The position numbers were made by a program, and so were the translations under genes. DNA of 52,434 nt from Granulosicoccus sp. (GTDB lineage Bacteria > Pseudomonadota > Gammaproteobacteria > Granulosicoccales > Granulosicoccaceae), in the NCBI GenBank assembly GCA_023301725.1, contig JALZUD010000039.1, positions 1 through 52,434 of the forward strand, written 5' to 3'. The notes below the pieces were generated by a model. That model was not told the origin of the DNA. It saw only the letters and a program-made list of their open reading frames with translations, and made no database searches. This document shows, piece after piece, positions 36,119 through 45,995 of this stretch (positions within the stretch are counted from its first letter, which is position 1; every line of letters begins with the position of its first letter).

Positions 36119-37651
36119 ATGAGTAAAATTCGACAAGATGACCTGATTGACAGTGTTAGCGACTCTCTCCAGTTCATGTCGTATTATCATCCGAAGGACT
36201 ACATCGACGCTGTACATCAGGCGTGGCTACGTGAAGAATCACAGTCTGCCAAAGATGCCATGGCGCAAATTCTGATTAATTCGAAAATGTGCGCCGAAGG
36301 AAAACGCCCACTTTGCCAAGACACCGGCATCGTGACCGTATTTGTCAAAGTAGGCATGGATGTCCAATGGGACGCAAAATTAAGCCTCACTGACATGATC
36401 AACGAGGGCGTACGTCGCGCCTACTTGCACCCTGACAACATGCTACGGGCCTCTATTCTGGCAGACCCAGCCGGTGCGAGAAAAAACACGGGAGACAACA
36501 CACCAGCCGTTATCCATTACGAAGTCGTTGCAGGCAACACCGTCGAATTCGAAATTGCTGCTAAGGGTGGCGGCTCTGAAAACAAATCCAAGCTGGCCAT
36601 GCTCAATCCTAGCGACAGCATTGTCGACTGGGTTGTCAAAACCGTCCCCACCATGGGTGCTGGCTGGTGCCCACCGGGAATGTTAGGCATTGGCATTGGT
36701 GGTACCGCAGAAAAGGCGGCAGTGCTTGCTAAACAATCGCTCATGGGGCCTGTCGATATCCAGGAGCTTAAAGATCGTGGACCTGCGTCGCGCACCGAAG
36801 AGCTTCGCCTTGAAATATTCGAAAAGGTCAACGCGCTAGGCATTGGCGCACAAGGTTTGGGTGGTTTGACCACCGTGGTCGACGTGAAAATTCTGGACCA
36901 CCCCACACACGCCGCTTCCAAGCCTGTCGCTATGATCCCTAATTGCGCTGCAACACGTCACGCCCATTTCACTCTCAACGGCGATGGCCCAGCGCTGCAA
37001 ACACCACCCTCGCTGAGTGACTGGCCCTCCATTAGCTGGGAAGCCGGTGACAGCGCACGCCGAGTCGATCTCAATACAGTGACACCAGAAGAGGCTGCCA
37101 CCTGGAAGCCTGGCGAAACGTTACTGCTCAATGGCACGATGCTCACCGGCCGCGATGCTGCTCATAAGCGCTTGCAGAGCATGCTTGAAAACGGCGACAA
37201 ACTACCCGAGGGTGTGGATTTCAACGGCAAGTTTATCTATTACGTTGGCCCAGTCGATGCAGTACGTGATGAGGTTGTAGGGCCTGCAGGACCCACCACT
37301 GCCACGCGCATGGACAAATTTACCGAGATGATGCTGGCCGACTACGGACTACTGGGCATGATTGGTAAAGCTGAACGTGGCGAGGAAGGTATCGAAGCTA
37401 TACGCAAGCACAAAGCGGTTTATCTGATGGCTGTTGGTGGTGCCGCCTATCTGGTCTCGAAGGCCATCAAAGAGGCTCGAGTGGTCGCCTTTGAGGACTT
37501 GGGTATGGAGGCTATCCGCGAGTTTGTTGTTACGGACATGCCTGTGACGGTAGCTGTTGATTCCACTGGAGAGTCCGTTCACAAAACAGGTCCTGCGCTT
37601 TGGAAAGGCAAGCTTGCCAGTGGCGAAATCAAACCCGTGTATTTTAAATAA
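36119..37651 (+). CDS. Fumarate hydratase, class I (iron-sulfur)
   Basis: Hydrates fumarate to malate in the TCA cycle. 510 residues with the alpha and beta regions in one chain, as in FumA/FumB. Likely [4Fe-4S] ligands are C66 (RPLCQDTGIV), C184 (GWCPPGMLG) and C276 (IPNCAATRH); GIGIGGTAEKA and KTGPALWKGKL are further family marks. The ATG at 36119 has GGAAG 9 bases upstream and lies downstream of the promoter at 36055-36082. The enzyme type is oxygen-labile in E. coli. The small lipoprotein gene follows after 15 bases. Confidence 0.95.
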   Translation: MSKIRQDDLIDSVSDSLQFMSYYHPKDYIDAVHQAWLREESQSAKDAMAQILINSKMCAEGKRPLCQDTGIVTVFVKVGMDVQWDAKLSLTDMINEGVRRAYLHPDNMLRASILADPAGARKNTGDNTPAVIHYEVVAGNTVEFEIAAKGGGSENKSKLAMLNPSDSIVDWVVKTVPTMGAGWCPPGMLGIGIGGTAEKAAVLAKQSLMGPVDIQELKDRGPASRTEELRLEIFEKVNALGIGAQGLGGLTTVVDVKILDHPTHAASKPVAMIPNCAATRHAHFTLNGDGPALQTPPSLSDWPSISWEAGDSARRVDLNTVTPEEAATWKPGETLLLNGTMLTGRDAAHKRLQSMLENGDKLPEGVDFNGKFIYYVGPVDAVRDEVVGPAGPTTATRMDKFTEMMLADYGLLGMIGKAERGEEGIEAIRKHKAVYLMAVGGAAYLVSKAIKEARVVAFEDLGMEAIREFVVTDMPVTVAVDSTGESVHKTGPALWKGKLASGEIKPVYFK

Positions 37652-37666
37652 GAAGACAAATTAGCA

Positions 37667-38014
37667 ATGATTAAACAAGGAAATCTGCGCCAGCTCATGA
37701 TATCGGGGCTGCTGATTGTATCCACCTTGCTACTGGTTGCCTGCGCAGCATCTGACAGCGACTCACAAGGCGGCTTCAATGCAAACTCTGCAGATCGAAT
37801 TACCGCCTGCAAAAGTACTGATCGGCTTATTGAAAGTAGTCAGCAATGTTTACTGGATGATGCGGCGTGCTATCAGATCAGCAGTGGACAATGGTGTACT
37901 GGTGAACGTGGCACTACCTGCCCCACTGGCTCCACATCAATACCCGCTGATGCCATATGCCCCAGTGGCTCACGTTGTTTTCAGGTCAGTGAGTCGCTGC
38001 ATTGTCAGATTTGA
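37667..38014 (+). CDS. Small Cys-rich lipoprotein, function unknown
   Basis: A 115-residue protein with a signal peptide ending in the lipobox LLVAC (C26). The mature part has eight further cysteines (TACKST, QQCLLDDAACYQ, WCTGERGTTCPTG, AICPSGSRCFQV, LHCQI), probably forming disulfides in the periplasm or at the outer membrane. No family recognised. It starts 15 bases after the fumarase stop and may be cotranscribed, though no functional link is evident. Confidence 0.75.
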   Translation: MIKQGNLRQLMISGLLIVSTLLLVACAASDSDSQGGFNANSADRITACKSTDRLIESSQQCLLDDAACYQISSGQWCTGERGTTCPTGSTSIPADAICPSGSRCFQVSESLHCQI

Positions 38015-38179
38015 CAGATTATCTACAGACCACCACTGCTGCCAATCAGTAAAACGGCAGCCGTGGTGTGAATTGATGCAACAATTGAGTAGGTAATCCG
38101 CCCTAATCGGGTAAAACCCTATCGTGCAGCGTTGGTTAGGTCGATAACATAGATCTCGACAACTTCTGCTCGTGCGTCT

Positions 38180-39466
38180 ATGCGCAATGCCCTGACAGCT
38201 ACGGCTGTTCATCCTACTCATCCGCAACAAGCAGGCGTCATCGACCTACGCGGACGCCTGCGCGCGTGTCACGTGGACGAGCGAGCCGCATGGTTCAGCC
38301 TTCAGGAGCAACTTGAACTGGCCTTGCAGCAGCATGCTCACGAGTTGCATTTTGACGAAGAGCCGAGCTGTATCAGGTACAGAATTCGCTCAACATTTGC
38401 AACCACCGAGCATCAGCTGCCGCTGGACAACCCATTGAGAACAGCCTTAGCTTTGCTGGGTAAGCAGGTGTGGCCAAACGATGCCGACGAGCTGTCACAT
38501 CGGGCGTGGTTTCTCATCAAAGTAGCAGATCAAGATCTACTGTTTCAAAGTGATCACGTCAAAACCTCTGGGGGTACAGCAATCACTCTGCGACCTTTGT
38601 ACGATATAAAAAATCCGCTACCACAACTTGAAAAAATCTTTGCATTGCCGGGCCAAGCGAACATCGTGCGCGAGAACGTTCAGCGACACAAAGGCCTGAT
38701 TCTATTGGCCGATACGGATCGCACACGCAGAGTTCGCACGGCACGCGCCATCTCACAGTGCCTGACAGGTCCCGACCAACGCATCTTACTCTCTGAAACC
38801 AATTGCCACCCTTTGGTGCCGGGGGTTACGCAAATTGCCTTACCAGTGCACGCGAGTGAAGAGCAAAAACTAGCGTGGCAGCAAGCTTGCGATATGTCGT
38901 ACGACGTCATGATTGCATTGGAAAGCAATCATGACGTTGCACAACACGCTCATCAGAAATCATTAGTCATACAAGGTGTTTGCACCAACACACCCGGCCT
39001 GGCCCTCACACAACTGATTGCTAACGGTGCGCGGCCAGAATCTATTGCTCGCAGCCTCAATAGCATATTCACCCAGCATGGTATCGGGCTTGCCTGCCAG
39101 TATTGTAAATGCCCTACGATTCCCGACGAGCGTCTGGAGCGCTGGATGCATAGACATAGTCCAGTTCAATCAGGTGCAATTAGCGATTGGCTTGCCGATC
39201 GATTGACAGACAACTTTGTACAAACGCCCGGTTGTGCAAGTTGCCATGATACGGGTGTGGGCGCTGTAACCACACTGGTAGACAGCATTAAAATAACCGC
39301 CGACATCCAAGAGGCGCTATTTGATGCTGATGTGCGTTTCGCCACCCACGCCCTAGACCAACAAGCGGGTGTTGAAAATCAGATTATTGCACTCGCACGT
39401 ATCGGTAAAATCAGTTTCTTACACGCAGTACAATATTTGGAAAAATACAAATTTCAAGCACATTAG
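38180..39466 (+). CDS. Degenerate GspE/PilB-family ATPase-like protein
   Basis: A 428-residue relative of type II secretion/type IV pilus assembly ATPases that has lost its catalytic motifs. The N-domain piece ELHFDEEPSCIRYRIRS (55-71) corresponds to DIH.EP....RYRIDG. Where Walker A (GPTGSGKTT) should be, residues 172-187 read LILLADTDRTRRVRTA. The Walker B region LVGEIRD reads IALESNHD (245-252), and the HTND loop is VCTNTPG. The late zinc-type cysteines are kept (C306, C309, C311, C352, C355 in GCASCHDTG). No pilus or secretion genes are nearby. It may be a regulatory or scaffolding partner of a real PilB/GspE elsewhere, or a decaying gene, but the frame is intact. Confidence 0.75.
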   Translation: MRNALTATAVHPTHPQQAGVIDLRGRLRACHVDERAAWFSLQEQLELALQQHAHELHFDEEPSCIRYRIRSTFATTEHQLPLDNPLRTALALLGKQVWPNDADELSHRAWFLIKVADQDLLFQSDHVKTSGGTAITLRPLYDIKNPLPQLEKIFALPGQANIVRENVQRHKGLILLADTDRTRRVRTARAISQCLTGPDQRILLSETNCHPLVPGVTQIALPVHASEEQKLAWQQACDMSYDVMIALESNHDVAQHAHQKSLVIQGVCTNTPGLALTQLIANGARPESIARSLNSIFTQHGIGLACQYCKCPTIPDERLERWMHRHSPVQSGAISDWLADRLTDNFVQTPGCASCHDTGVGAVTTLVDSIKITADIQEALFDADVRFATHALDQQAGVENQIIALARIGKISFLHAVQYLEKYKFQAH

Positions 39467-39616
39467 CGCTAGAAAAATGCCCTGAGAGACTCACTCTGGA
39501 GGCAAAGGGTTTGGAGTATCTGTCAGGTGGATTTTTCGAGCTGATAACGGCTTGCCTATCAGTAACAGTGCATGTGCAAACGACCCAATTTTAAAACGAA
39601 AGAAGCCTTAAAACGC

Positions 39617-39654
39617 AAAAAGGCCCGGACCCACTGACGTGGATCCGGACCTTT
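39617..39654 (-). terminator. Rho-independent terminator of the UDP-xylose synthase gene
   Basis: A 16-bp stem with two G-T pairs (AAAGGTCCGGATCCAC on the minus strand) and the loop GTCA, followed by TTTT. It lies 34 bases after the stop codon. Confidence 0.88.
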
Positions 39655-39688
39655 AATAACGCACCTACAGTTCTGGCAGGTTAAACGC

Positions 39689-40690
39689 TTAGCCGTTAAT
39701 CGCGATAACTTCAGCTGGGCTGTTACCTGCACGCAGCAGATCGTCAAAGTATTTGATGGTCTTTACCAGACCTTCTTCAAGCTTGACCTGTGGCTCCCAA
39801 TCAAATGTTGATTTGGCGAGTGAGATGTCAGGTTTGCGTTGAGTAGGATCGTCGCTTGGCAGATCGAGGAATTCCAGTTTAGATTTGGAATTGGTTAGCT
39901 TGATAACCTGTTCAGCGAGCTGACGGATAGTGAATTCATCAGGGTTACCAATGTTAACAGGGCCAGTGAATGAATCGTCAGTACCCATGATGCGAACGAA
40001 TGCTTCGATCAGATCGAGGCAGTAGCAGAATGAACGAGTTTGTTCGCCTTCGCCATAAATGGTGATGGGTTCGTCAGACAAGGCCTGCACAATGAAGTTT
40101 GAAACCACACGCCCATCGTTTGGATGCATGCGAGGACCGTAGGTGTTGAAAATTCTTCCAACCTTGATGCGCAGGTCGTGCTGGCGGCGATAGTCAAAAA
40201 ACAACGTTTCAGCACAACGCTTGCCTTCGTCGTAGCACGAGCGAAAACCGATGGGGTTAACGTGACCCCAGTAGTCTTCAGTTTGTGGGTGAACCTTCGG
40301 GTCGCCATAAACTTCACTGGTGGATGCCTGAAAAATCTTGGCACCTGTACGTTTGGCCAGACCCAACATGTTGATAGCACCGTGGACACTAGTTTTTGTG
40401 GTTTGCACTGGATCGTGCTGGTAATGAATAGGCGATGCCGGGCATGCAAGATTATAGATCTCGTCCACTTCCAGATAGAGAGGAAAAGTGACGTCGTGAC
40501 GCATCAACTCGAACGCTGGGTCGTCCATCAGGTGCTGCACGTTCTGCTTGTTGCCCGTGAAGTAGTTATCCATACAGATAACTTCCGAACCGTCTTTCAG
40601 CAGACGTTCACACAGGTGAGAACCGAGAAAACCCGCACCACCTGTCACTAGCACGCGCTTTCGCGTGAGAGAAGATTTGTCTTGAGTCAT
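39689..40690 (-). CDS. UDP-glucuronate decarboxylase (UDP-xylose synthase)-type SDR
   Basis: Converts UDP-glucuronate to UDP-xylose for polysaccharide synthesis. A 333-residue extended SDR with the NAD motif [15 protein letters not shown], the catalytic TSEVYGDP, and [13 protein letters not shown], where the YDEGKR form of YxxxK distinguishes UXS from dTDP-glucose dehydratases. [18 protein letters not shown] is also typical of UXS. It is followed upstream by kdsD across 345 bases. Xylose-containing surface polysaccharide is implied; no other polysaccharide genes are in the window. Confidence 0.9.
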   Translation of the reverse strand: MTQDKSSLTRKRVLVTGGAGFLGSHLCERLLKDGSEVICMDNYFTGNKQNVQHLMDDPAFELMRHDVTFPLYLEVDEIYNLACPASPIHYQHDPVQTTKTSVHGAINMLGLAKRTGAKIFQASTSEVYGDPKVHPQTEDYWGHVNPIGFRSCYDEGKRCAETLFFDYRRQHDLRIKVGRIFNTYGPRMHPNDGRVVSNFIVQALSDEPITIYGEGEQTRSFCYCLDLIEAFVRIMGTDDSFTGPVNIGNPDEFTIRQLAEQVIKLTNSKSKLEFLDLPSDDPTQRKPDISLAKSTFDWEPQVKLEEGLVKTIKYFDDLLRAGNSPAEVIAING

Positions 40691-41035
40691 AATATTACCG
40701 ATCTAATTCCTAAGATTGTTTATTCGTCGCCGAAGCTGCGCATAAGAAACAGAGCAACTGAATGTAGGCAGTACTAACAACCTCTGCCGAGCAGTCACAC
40801 AGTATAGCGCTTCGACTTTCAGTCGTACCTACCATCGGCACGCATCAGCCAAAAATAAAGTGCAACTTCCCTTAACACACGCTATTTAAGCCTATTTAAA
40901 AAATTTATTACAGTAATACGAAGTAAATGCTGCAAAAATAAAAGTCAATTTAATGACGCTTCGTATCACTTGCTTCATATGTTTCTTGTCTTAGATGCTC
41001 CTGAAAAAAAACGGTAAGACAGCATCCAACAGTGC
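40691..41035. other. A/T-rich intergenic region upstream of the UDP-xylose synthase gene
   Basis: No gene in 345 bases. It contains a perfect 8-bp inverted repeat, ATACGAAG (40916-40923) and CTTCGTAT (40959-40966), 35 bases apart in a very A/T-rich stretch, which could be a regulator site or a long-looped hairpin. The promoter of the gene on - is expected here. Confidence 0.4.
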
Positions 41036-42046
41036 CTATCCTTGCCGTTTATCTGTACTCGCAAATATTTCAAGTAAACCACAGACCTTGTCTTGATGAC
41101 CTTCACGAGCATCCGTTACAACCAAAGCACGAATTTTGTACTTGCGCATCAGCAGTTCCGCATCTGAAACCATCGCATTAGCCGAAATAGTGACAGGCAC
41201 CGGCGTCATGAAGTCACGAACTTCTTTATTCATCATCATTGGATCCATGATCAAGGCGCGACGTAGATCACCGTCCGTGATTATCCCCAGTAGTCGGTTG
41301 TCAACCACAATGATGGCCAATCCATAACGTCCAGAGGTCATGCAGAAAACAGCCTCCCGAACGGTCTCGTAGGGACTAATAATAGGTAGGTTATCGCTAA
41401 CCATGACATCACCTACGCGTGAGAGCAATCGACGCCCGAGCATACCGCCCGGATGAAACTGGGCAAAATCTGCTGGTTTAAAATCTCTGGCCTTTGTGAG
41501 ACACACGGCAATTGCGTCGCCCAATGCGGTGACCGCTATTGAGGTTGTCGTTGGTGCAAGGTTGTCAGCACACAACTGGAGATCGATGTCGCAACGCAGC
41601 TCAACATCAGCGCGGCTACCGATAGGAGAATTAGCTTGGCCCACCATCGCGATCACACGGTTGCCGAAGTACTCAAGCGAAGGCATGAGTTTAAGCACTT
41701 CCTCAGTTTCACCGCTTTGCGAAATCAGTAAGATCACGTCATCTACGGTAATCATGCTGAGATCCCCGTGTAGGGCTTCACCGGGATGCACGTAGAAACT
41801 CGGCGTACCAGTGGCTGCTAGCGTTGCCGCTATTTTTCTGCCAACAATGGCCGATTTCCCCATACCCGAAACTATGATTCGCCCCTTACATTGGAGTATG
41901 AGGGCAACAGCTTCGTCGAATTGTTCGTCAAGGGTGGAAGCCAGTGTTGCCAGGGCTGCACCTTGAGTGGTCAAAGATTCAATGGCTGTAGGGATAAAAC
42001 TGGAAGAACTATCTTGAGTTTGCGCTTTGCGCTGGGCGAGACTCAT
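41036..42046 (-). CDS. kdsD: Arabinose-5-phosphate isomerase (KDO pathway)
   Basis: Isomerises ribulose 5-phosphate to arabinose 5-phosphate for KDO and lipopolysaccharide. A 336-residue protein: an SIS domain (about 45-180) with GRIIVSGMGKSAIVGRKIAAT, HPGEALHGDLSM and ISQSGETEEVL, then two CBS domains (about 210-330) with ISPYETVREAVFCMT and LLGIITDGDLRRAL. Length and order match KdsD. The typical yrbG-kdsC-lptCA neighbours are absent, which leaves open a capsule-specific paralogue (KpsF type). Confidence 0.92.
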   Translation of the reverse strand: MSLAQRKAQTQDSSSSFIPTAIESLTTQGAALATLASTLDEQFDEAVALILQCKGRIIVSGMGKSAIVGRKIAATLAATGTPSFYVHPGEALHGDLSMITVDDVILLISQSGETEEVLKLMPSLEYFGNRVIAMVGQANSPIGSRADVELRCDIDLQLCADNLAPTTTSIAVTALGDAIAVCLTKARDFKPADFAQFHPGGMLGRRLLSRVGDVMVSDNLPIISPYETVREAVFCMTSGRYGLAIIVVDNRLLGIITDGDLRRALIMDPMMMNKEVRDFMTPVPVTISANAMVSDAELLMRKYKIRALVVTDAREGHQDKVCGLLEIFASTDKRQG

Positions 42047-42134
42047 GTGTTGGACTATCCGTAAGGTGATACTCGGTTAGTAATGCCAATGCGAGATCTG
42101 TACCAGCAACACACCTTACTCAATAGGGAAGCAG

Positions 42135-43271
42135 TTAGTTCCCTGAGATAGCCTCAAATTGCTCATGAATCCGTTCCAAAGCAGAAACATTATCTCCAGC
42201 CAGACAGGTAACGTGTCCCATTTTGCGACCTGCCCTTGCAGCCGCTTTTTCGTAAAGGTGCAAGTGGCAGCCACGACTGCCAAACAAATGCTCAATGTTA
42301 GGCGATTTCTTGACCCATAAATCGCCTAACAAATTGACCATAGCCACCGGGCTCAGTAAATCAGTTGCCCCAAGTGGCTGCCTACACATTACCCTGACTT
42401 GCTGTTCAAATTGACTGCACAAGGTTGCATCCAGGGTGTAATGGCCGCTGTTGTGTGGCCGAGGCGCCATCTCGTTAAAATACAAAGTGCCATCCTGGGC
42501 TACAAAAAATTCAACTGCCAGAACACCAACGTGTTCAATGGCATGCGCCAGAGATTGCGCCTGTGCTGATGCATTCGCTGTAATTATCGAAGGCTGCATA
42601 GCAGGCACAACGGAGGTGAACAAAACACCCTCACGGTGCACATTTTGTGCAACCGGAAATACCGCAACGCTGCCATCAAAGCCACGAGCAAGCACGACAG
42701 ATACTTCAGCGGCCAGATCTATTTGTTGCTCTAAAACACAGGGCACAGCGCCAAATTCGCTAAACGCAAGCGCAAGCTCATTGCGCGTGTTGCAGGTACG
42801 CTGGCCTTTACCGTCATACCCGAGCCTCGACGTTTTCAAGATAGCTGGAAACGTAACATCCGAACCCAGACGGGTAATGTCTTGTTGAGAAGTGATAGAC
42901 ACGTGCGGAACAGGCAGTAGCCCGCTTTCAGTGGCTTTTTGTTTCTCAAGCATGCGATCTTGTGCCAGTTCAACGCTTGCAGGACCAGGGGCGAGCTGCG
43001 TCATAGACTGAAGCAATTGAAGGCTTTTGGCCGGCACGTTTTCAAATTCGATGGTCACCGCATCACAGGCGTCGCCCAACTGACTCAACGCTTTTGCGTC
43101 ATCGTAATTTGCTACCAAAGCTACATTGGCTATTTGCATAGCAGGTGCAGTAGCGTCTGGGTCTAGTACCCAGACTGCATAGCCTAATTGACGAGCCTTG
43201 ATAACAAAATATCGGCCAAGCTGTCCACCACCAATGACACCAAGGGTGGCACCTGGAGCCAAGGTGTTCAC
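42135..43271 (-). CDS. purK: 5-(carboxyamino)imidazole ribonucleotide synthase
   Basis: ATP-grasp enzyme that carboxylates AIR to N5-CAIR in purine synthesis. 378 residues with [50 protein letters not shown] and [18 protein letters not shown]. The start codon is GTG at 43271-43269 and overlaps the purE stop by four bases (GTGA), so translation is coupled to purE. Confidence 0.95.
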   Translation of the reverse strand: MNTLAPGATLGVIGGGQLGRYFVIKARQLGYAVWVLDPDATAPAMQIANVALVANYDDAKALSQLGDACDAVTIEFENVPAKSLQLLQSMTQLAPGPASVELAQDRMLEKQKATESGLLPVPHVSITSQQDITRLGSDVTFPAILKTSRLGYDGKGQRTCNTRNELALAFSEFGAVPCVLEQQIDLAAEVSVVLARGFDGSVAVFPVAQNVHREGVLFTSVVPAMQPSIITANASAQAQSLAHAIEHVGVLAVEFFVAQDGTLYFNEMAPRPHNSGHYTLDATLCSQFEQQVRVMCRQPLGATDLLSPVAMVNLLGDLWVKKSPNIEHLFGSRGCHLHLYEKAAARAGRKMGHVTCLAGDNVSALERIHEQFEAISGN

Positions 43272-43750
43272 AATTCCATGGCTCGCGCATATTCAGTCTG
43301 CGCACTGCGCCATTTCACCAGACGCTCATGCAGGCTGGCGTCGTGCTGTGCCAAAAGGCTAACGGCAAACAACGCCGCATTGGCCGCCCCTGCCTCACCA
43401 ATCGCAAATGTAGCCACTGGAATGCCTTTGGGCATTTGCACGATGCTATACAGTGAGTCCAGACCACTTAAATGACGCGTGGGCATGGGTACTCCCAATA
43501 CCGGTACGGTGGTTTTAGCCGCTAGCATTCCTGGCAGATGAGCTGCACCTCCAGCACCAGCAATAATGCACTGCAAGCCTCGTTGTTTGGCATCTTGCGC
43601 GTAGCTGAACATGTCGTCGGGCATACGATGAGCAGATACCACACGTCTTTCATGGCTCACGTCAAACTCTTCGAGTATGGCAGCAGCTAATTTCATCACT
43701 GGCCAATCACTGTTACTGCCCATGACAATACCGATCTGGACTTCACTCAT
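43268..43750 (-). CDS. purE: N5-carboxyaminoimidazole ribonucleotide mutase
   Basis: Converts N5-CAIR to CAIR. From the ATG at 43750 it has 160 residues, the normal PurE length: [48 protein letters not shown] and [22 protein letters not shown]. An upstream in-frame start would add 14 residues without similarity. Diverges from purC across 74 bases and is coupled to purK. Confidence 0.95.
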   Translation of the reverse strand: MSEVQIGIVMGSNSDWPVMKLAAAILEEFDVSHERRVVSAHRMPDDMFSYAQDAKQRGLQCIIAGAGGAAHLPGMLAAKTTVPVLGVPMPTRHLSGLDSLYSIVQMPKGIPVATFAIGEAGAANAALFAVSLLAQHDASLHERLVKWRSAQTEYARAMEL

Positions 43751-43824
43751 GCGTAACTCTACAGATGTAACAAATTGGCATAGTATACTCAATACATTGT
43801 TTAGCCACCGCGCAATTGCACGTC

Positions 43825-44751
43825 ATGACGAGCCCTACATCGCAGCATCAAAAGTATGCACCTGACGACCCCGAGGCTCTGCACACCAGTAGCATCAAAT
43901 CACTAGAACTGCACTATCAGGGCAAAGTGCGCGACCTGTACGCCATTGATGATCAACACTGGCTGATGATTGCCACCGACAGAGTATCGGCGTTCGATGT
44001 CATCCTACCCAATGTCATACCCGGCAAAGGCAAGTTGCTGACGCAGCTAGCTCTGTTCTGGTTCAATCAGGTGCGCGCGCTCATACCCAATCATTTGGCG
44101 TCGATGTCCCTTGAAGAAGTTCTTCCAGACCCTGTGGAGCGTGCTCAGGCGCAGGGTCGCAGCATGATCATCCAACGGCTTAAACCGTTGCCAGTTGAGG
44201 CTGTTGTCAGGGGTTACCTAATAGGTTCGGGCTGGAAAGACTACCAGACCAATGGCACAGTGTGCGGAGTGGAGCTTCCCAGCGGCCTGCAACAAGCCAG
44301 CAAACTTAGCTCGCCAATATTCACACCAGCCACTAAAGCGGAACTGGGCGATCACGACGAAAACATCAGCTTCGAAACCATGCAGAACATTGTCGGCAAT
44401 GAATTGGCTGATGACATCCGCAGAGTTAGCCTCGCCCTCTACAAACACGCCGCCCACTACACCCAGACCAGAGGCATCATTACTGCCGACACCAAATTCG
44501 AATTTGGCCTGAATTCTCAAGGCAATCTGGTGTTGATGGATGAAATTCTCACGCCAGATTCCTCCCGTTATTGGGAGGCTTCGACGTGGCAAGAGGGCTG
44601 CAGCCCACAAAGCTTCGACAAACAGTTTGTTCGCGATTGGCTAGAAACACTAGACTGGAACAAAACATCACCCGGCCCCGAACTTCCGCAACAGGTGATC
44701 GACAAAACAGTATCCAAATACCGCGAAGCGGTTGAACGATTGGTGGCTTGA
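43825..44751 (+). CDS. purC: SAICAR synthetase
   Basis: Ligates aspartate to CAIR with ATP. From the ATG at 43825, 308 residues, the longer type of PurC: YQGKVRDLYAIDD, MIATDRVSAFDVILP, VEAVVRGYLIGSGWKDY, GIITADTKFEFGL and VLMDEILTPDSSRYW. A TTG at 43816 is an in-frame alternative. The 74 bases shared with purE hold the palindrome AGTATACT (43782-43789), but no clean promoter pair or PurR site was found. Confidence 0.95.
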   Translation: MTSPTSQHQKYAPDDPEALHTSSIKSLELHYQGKVRDLYAIDDQHWLMIATDRVSAFDVILPNVIPGKGKLLTQLALFWFNQVRALIPNHLASMSLEEVLPDPVERAQAQGRSMIIQRLKPLPVEAVVRGYLIGSGWKDYQTNGTVCGVELPSGLQQASKLSSPIFTPATKAELGDHDENISFETMQNIVGNELADDIRRVSLALYKHAAHYTQTRGIITADTKFEFGLNSQGNLVLMDEILTPDSSRYWEASTWQEGCSPQSFDKQFVRDWLETLDWNKTSPGPELPQQVIDKTVSKYREAVERLVA

Positions 44752-44771
44752 GAATAAAATTGACGTCAGCT

Positions 44772-44840
44772 CGTCATCCCCACGAAAGTGGGGATCCATG
44801 CCGCTATTGACTTTGGATCCCCGCCTACGCGGGAATGACG
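44772..44840. repeat. REP-like compound palindrome
   Basis: Starts CGTCATCCCCACGAAAGTGG and ends CGCGGGAATGACG. The two ends are complementary (CGTCAT...ATGACG), and the left end folds into a CCCCACGAAAGTGGGG hairpin. This is the layout of small extragenic repeats found in many Proteobacteria. It lies between the convergent purC and fbaB; a degenerate relative lies at 18971-19000. Confidence 0.75.
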
Positions 44841-44873
44841 TTCAAAAAACCAACCCATCAAACAGCACTATTA

Positions 44874-45923
44874 TTAGGCGACAGTGACTTTGTCATCAAG
44901 GTATACGTCCTGAATTGCATTTAGCAACTTCACACCATCCTTCATGTCTTTCTGAAAGGCTTTGCGACCCGAGATAAGCCCCATGCCGCCAGCTCGCTTG
45001 TTTATCACGGCTGTGCGAATGGCTTGGTTCAGGTCGTTATCACCTGAACCACCGCCAGAATTAATCAAACCTGCACGTCCCATGTAACAATTAGCTACCT
45101 GATAGCGCACAAGGTCGACCGGATGATCTGTGGTGAGCTCTGAATAGACCTTAGGGTGTGTATTTCCAAAGCCGATGGCGTTATAGCCACCGTTATTTTC
45201 AGCCTGCTTTTGCTTAACAATGTCCGCCTGAATGGTGCTGGCTAAATGGTTGGCCTGACCGGTAAGATCTGCTGACACATGATAATCGGTGCCGTCTTTC
45301 TTGAATTCAGAGTTACGCAGGTAAGCCCACAATACCGTCACTAAACCCAGTTGATGGGCACGATAGAACGCCTCAGAGATCTCTTGAATTTGCCTGCGAG
45401 AATCTGGCGAACCATAATAAATGGTAGCACCTACCGCAAGAGCTCCCAGATCGAATGATTGCTCAACCTGTGCAAACAGAGTTTGCTCATACATGGCAGG
45501 CAAGGTGAGAGTTTCGTTGTGGTTAAGCTTAACCATGAAAGGAATGCGGTGCGCATACTGGCGCGATACGCTACCCAGTACACCTAAGGTTGAGGCTACA
45601 CAGTTACAACCGCCTTCAATCGCCAGTTCAACAATGTTGGCAGGGTCAAAATAAATAGGATTTGGCGCGAACGAGGCACCTGCTGAATGCTCAATACCCT
45701 GATCAACAGGCAGCATAGACATATAACCTGTACCACCCAAACGACCTGAGTTGAACAGTTGCTGCATAGAACGCATGGTGCCGGCGCCACGATCACTACT
45801 GCCAATAACACGACTGACATAGTCAGGACCAGGCAGATGCACCATCTCCTTCGGCAAGCCCTTACAAGTATGGTCTAGCAGGTATTCGGCTTCATCGCCA
45901 AGTGCAGTGATCGTATCTGTCAT
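44874..45923 (-). CDS. fbaB: Fructose-bisphosphate aldolase, class I (FbaB/DhnA type)
   Basis: Cleaves or forms fructose 1,6-bisphosphate through a Schiff base, without metal. 349 residues, nearly the length of E. coli FbaB, with [61 protein letters not shown], and the phosphate-binding end [11 protein letters not shown] and [10 protein letters not shown]. It lies 72 bases after pgk in the tkt-gap-pgk-fbaB block. Class I enzymes of this type are often linked to gluconeogenic growth. Confidence 0.94.
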   Translation of the reverse strand: MTDTITALGDEAEYLLDHTCKGLPKEMVHLPGPDYVSRVIGSSDRGAGTMRSMQQLFNSGRLGGTGYMSMLPVDQGIEHSAGASFAPNPIYFDPANIVELAIEGGCNCVASTLGVLGSVSRQYAHRIPFMVKLNHNETLTLPAMYEQTLFAQVEQSFDLGALAVGATIYYGSPDSRRQIQEISEAFYRAHQLGLVTVLWAYLRNSEFKKDGTDYHVSADLTGQANHLASTIQADIVKQKQAENNGGYNAIGFGNTHPKVYSELTTDHPVDLVRYQVANCYMGRAGLINSGGGSGDNDLNQAIRTAVINKRAGGMGLISGRKAFQKDMKDGVKLLNAIQDVYLDDKVTVA

Positions 45924-45995
45924 TACTTATTCGTCCTGGTAAGCAAGCAAACTCGTGTTGCCTGCGTGATTGTCTAGTTGCACCCGCCTTGGTGC

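Noticed and set aside
43775-43789. TTGGCA and TATACT upstream of purC as a promoter
   Set aside because: The two boxes are only 3 bases apart, so they cannot form one sigma-70 promoter.
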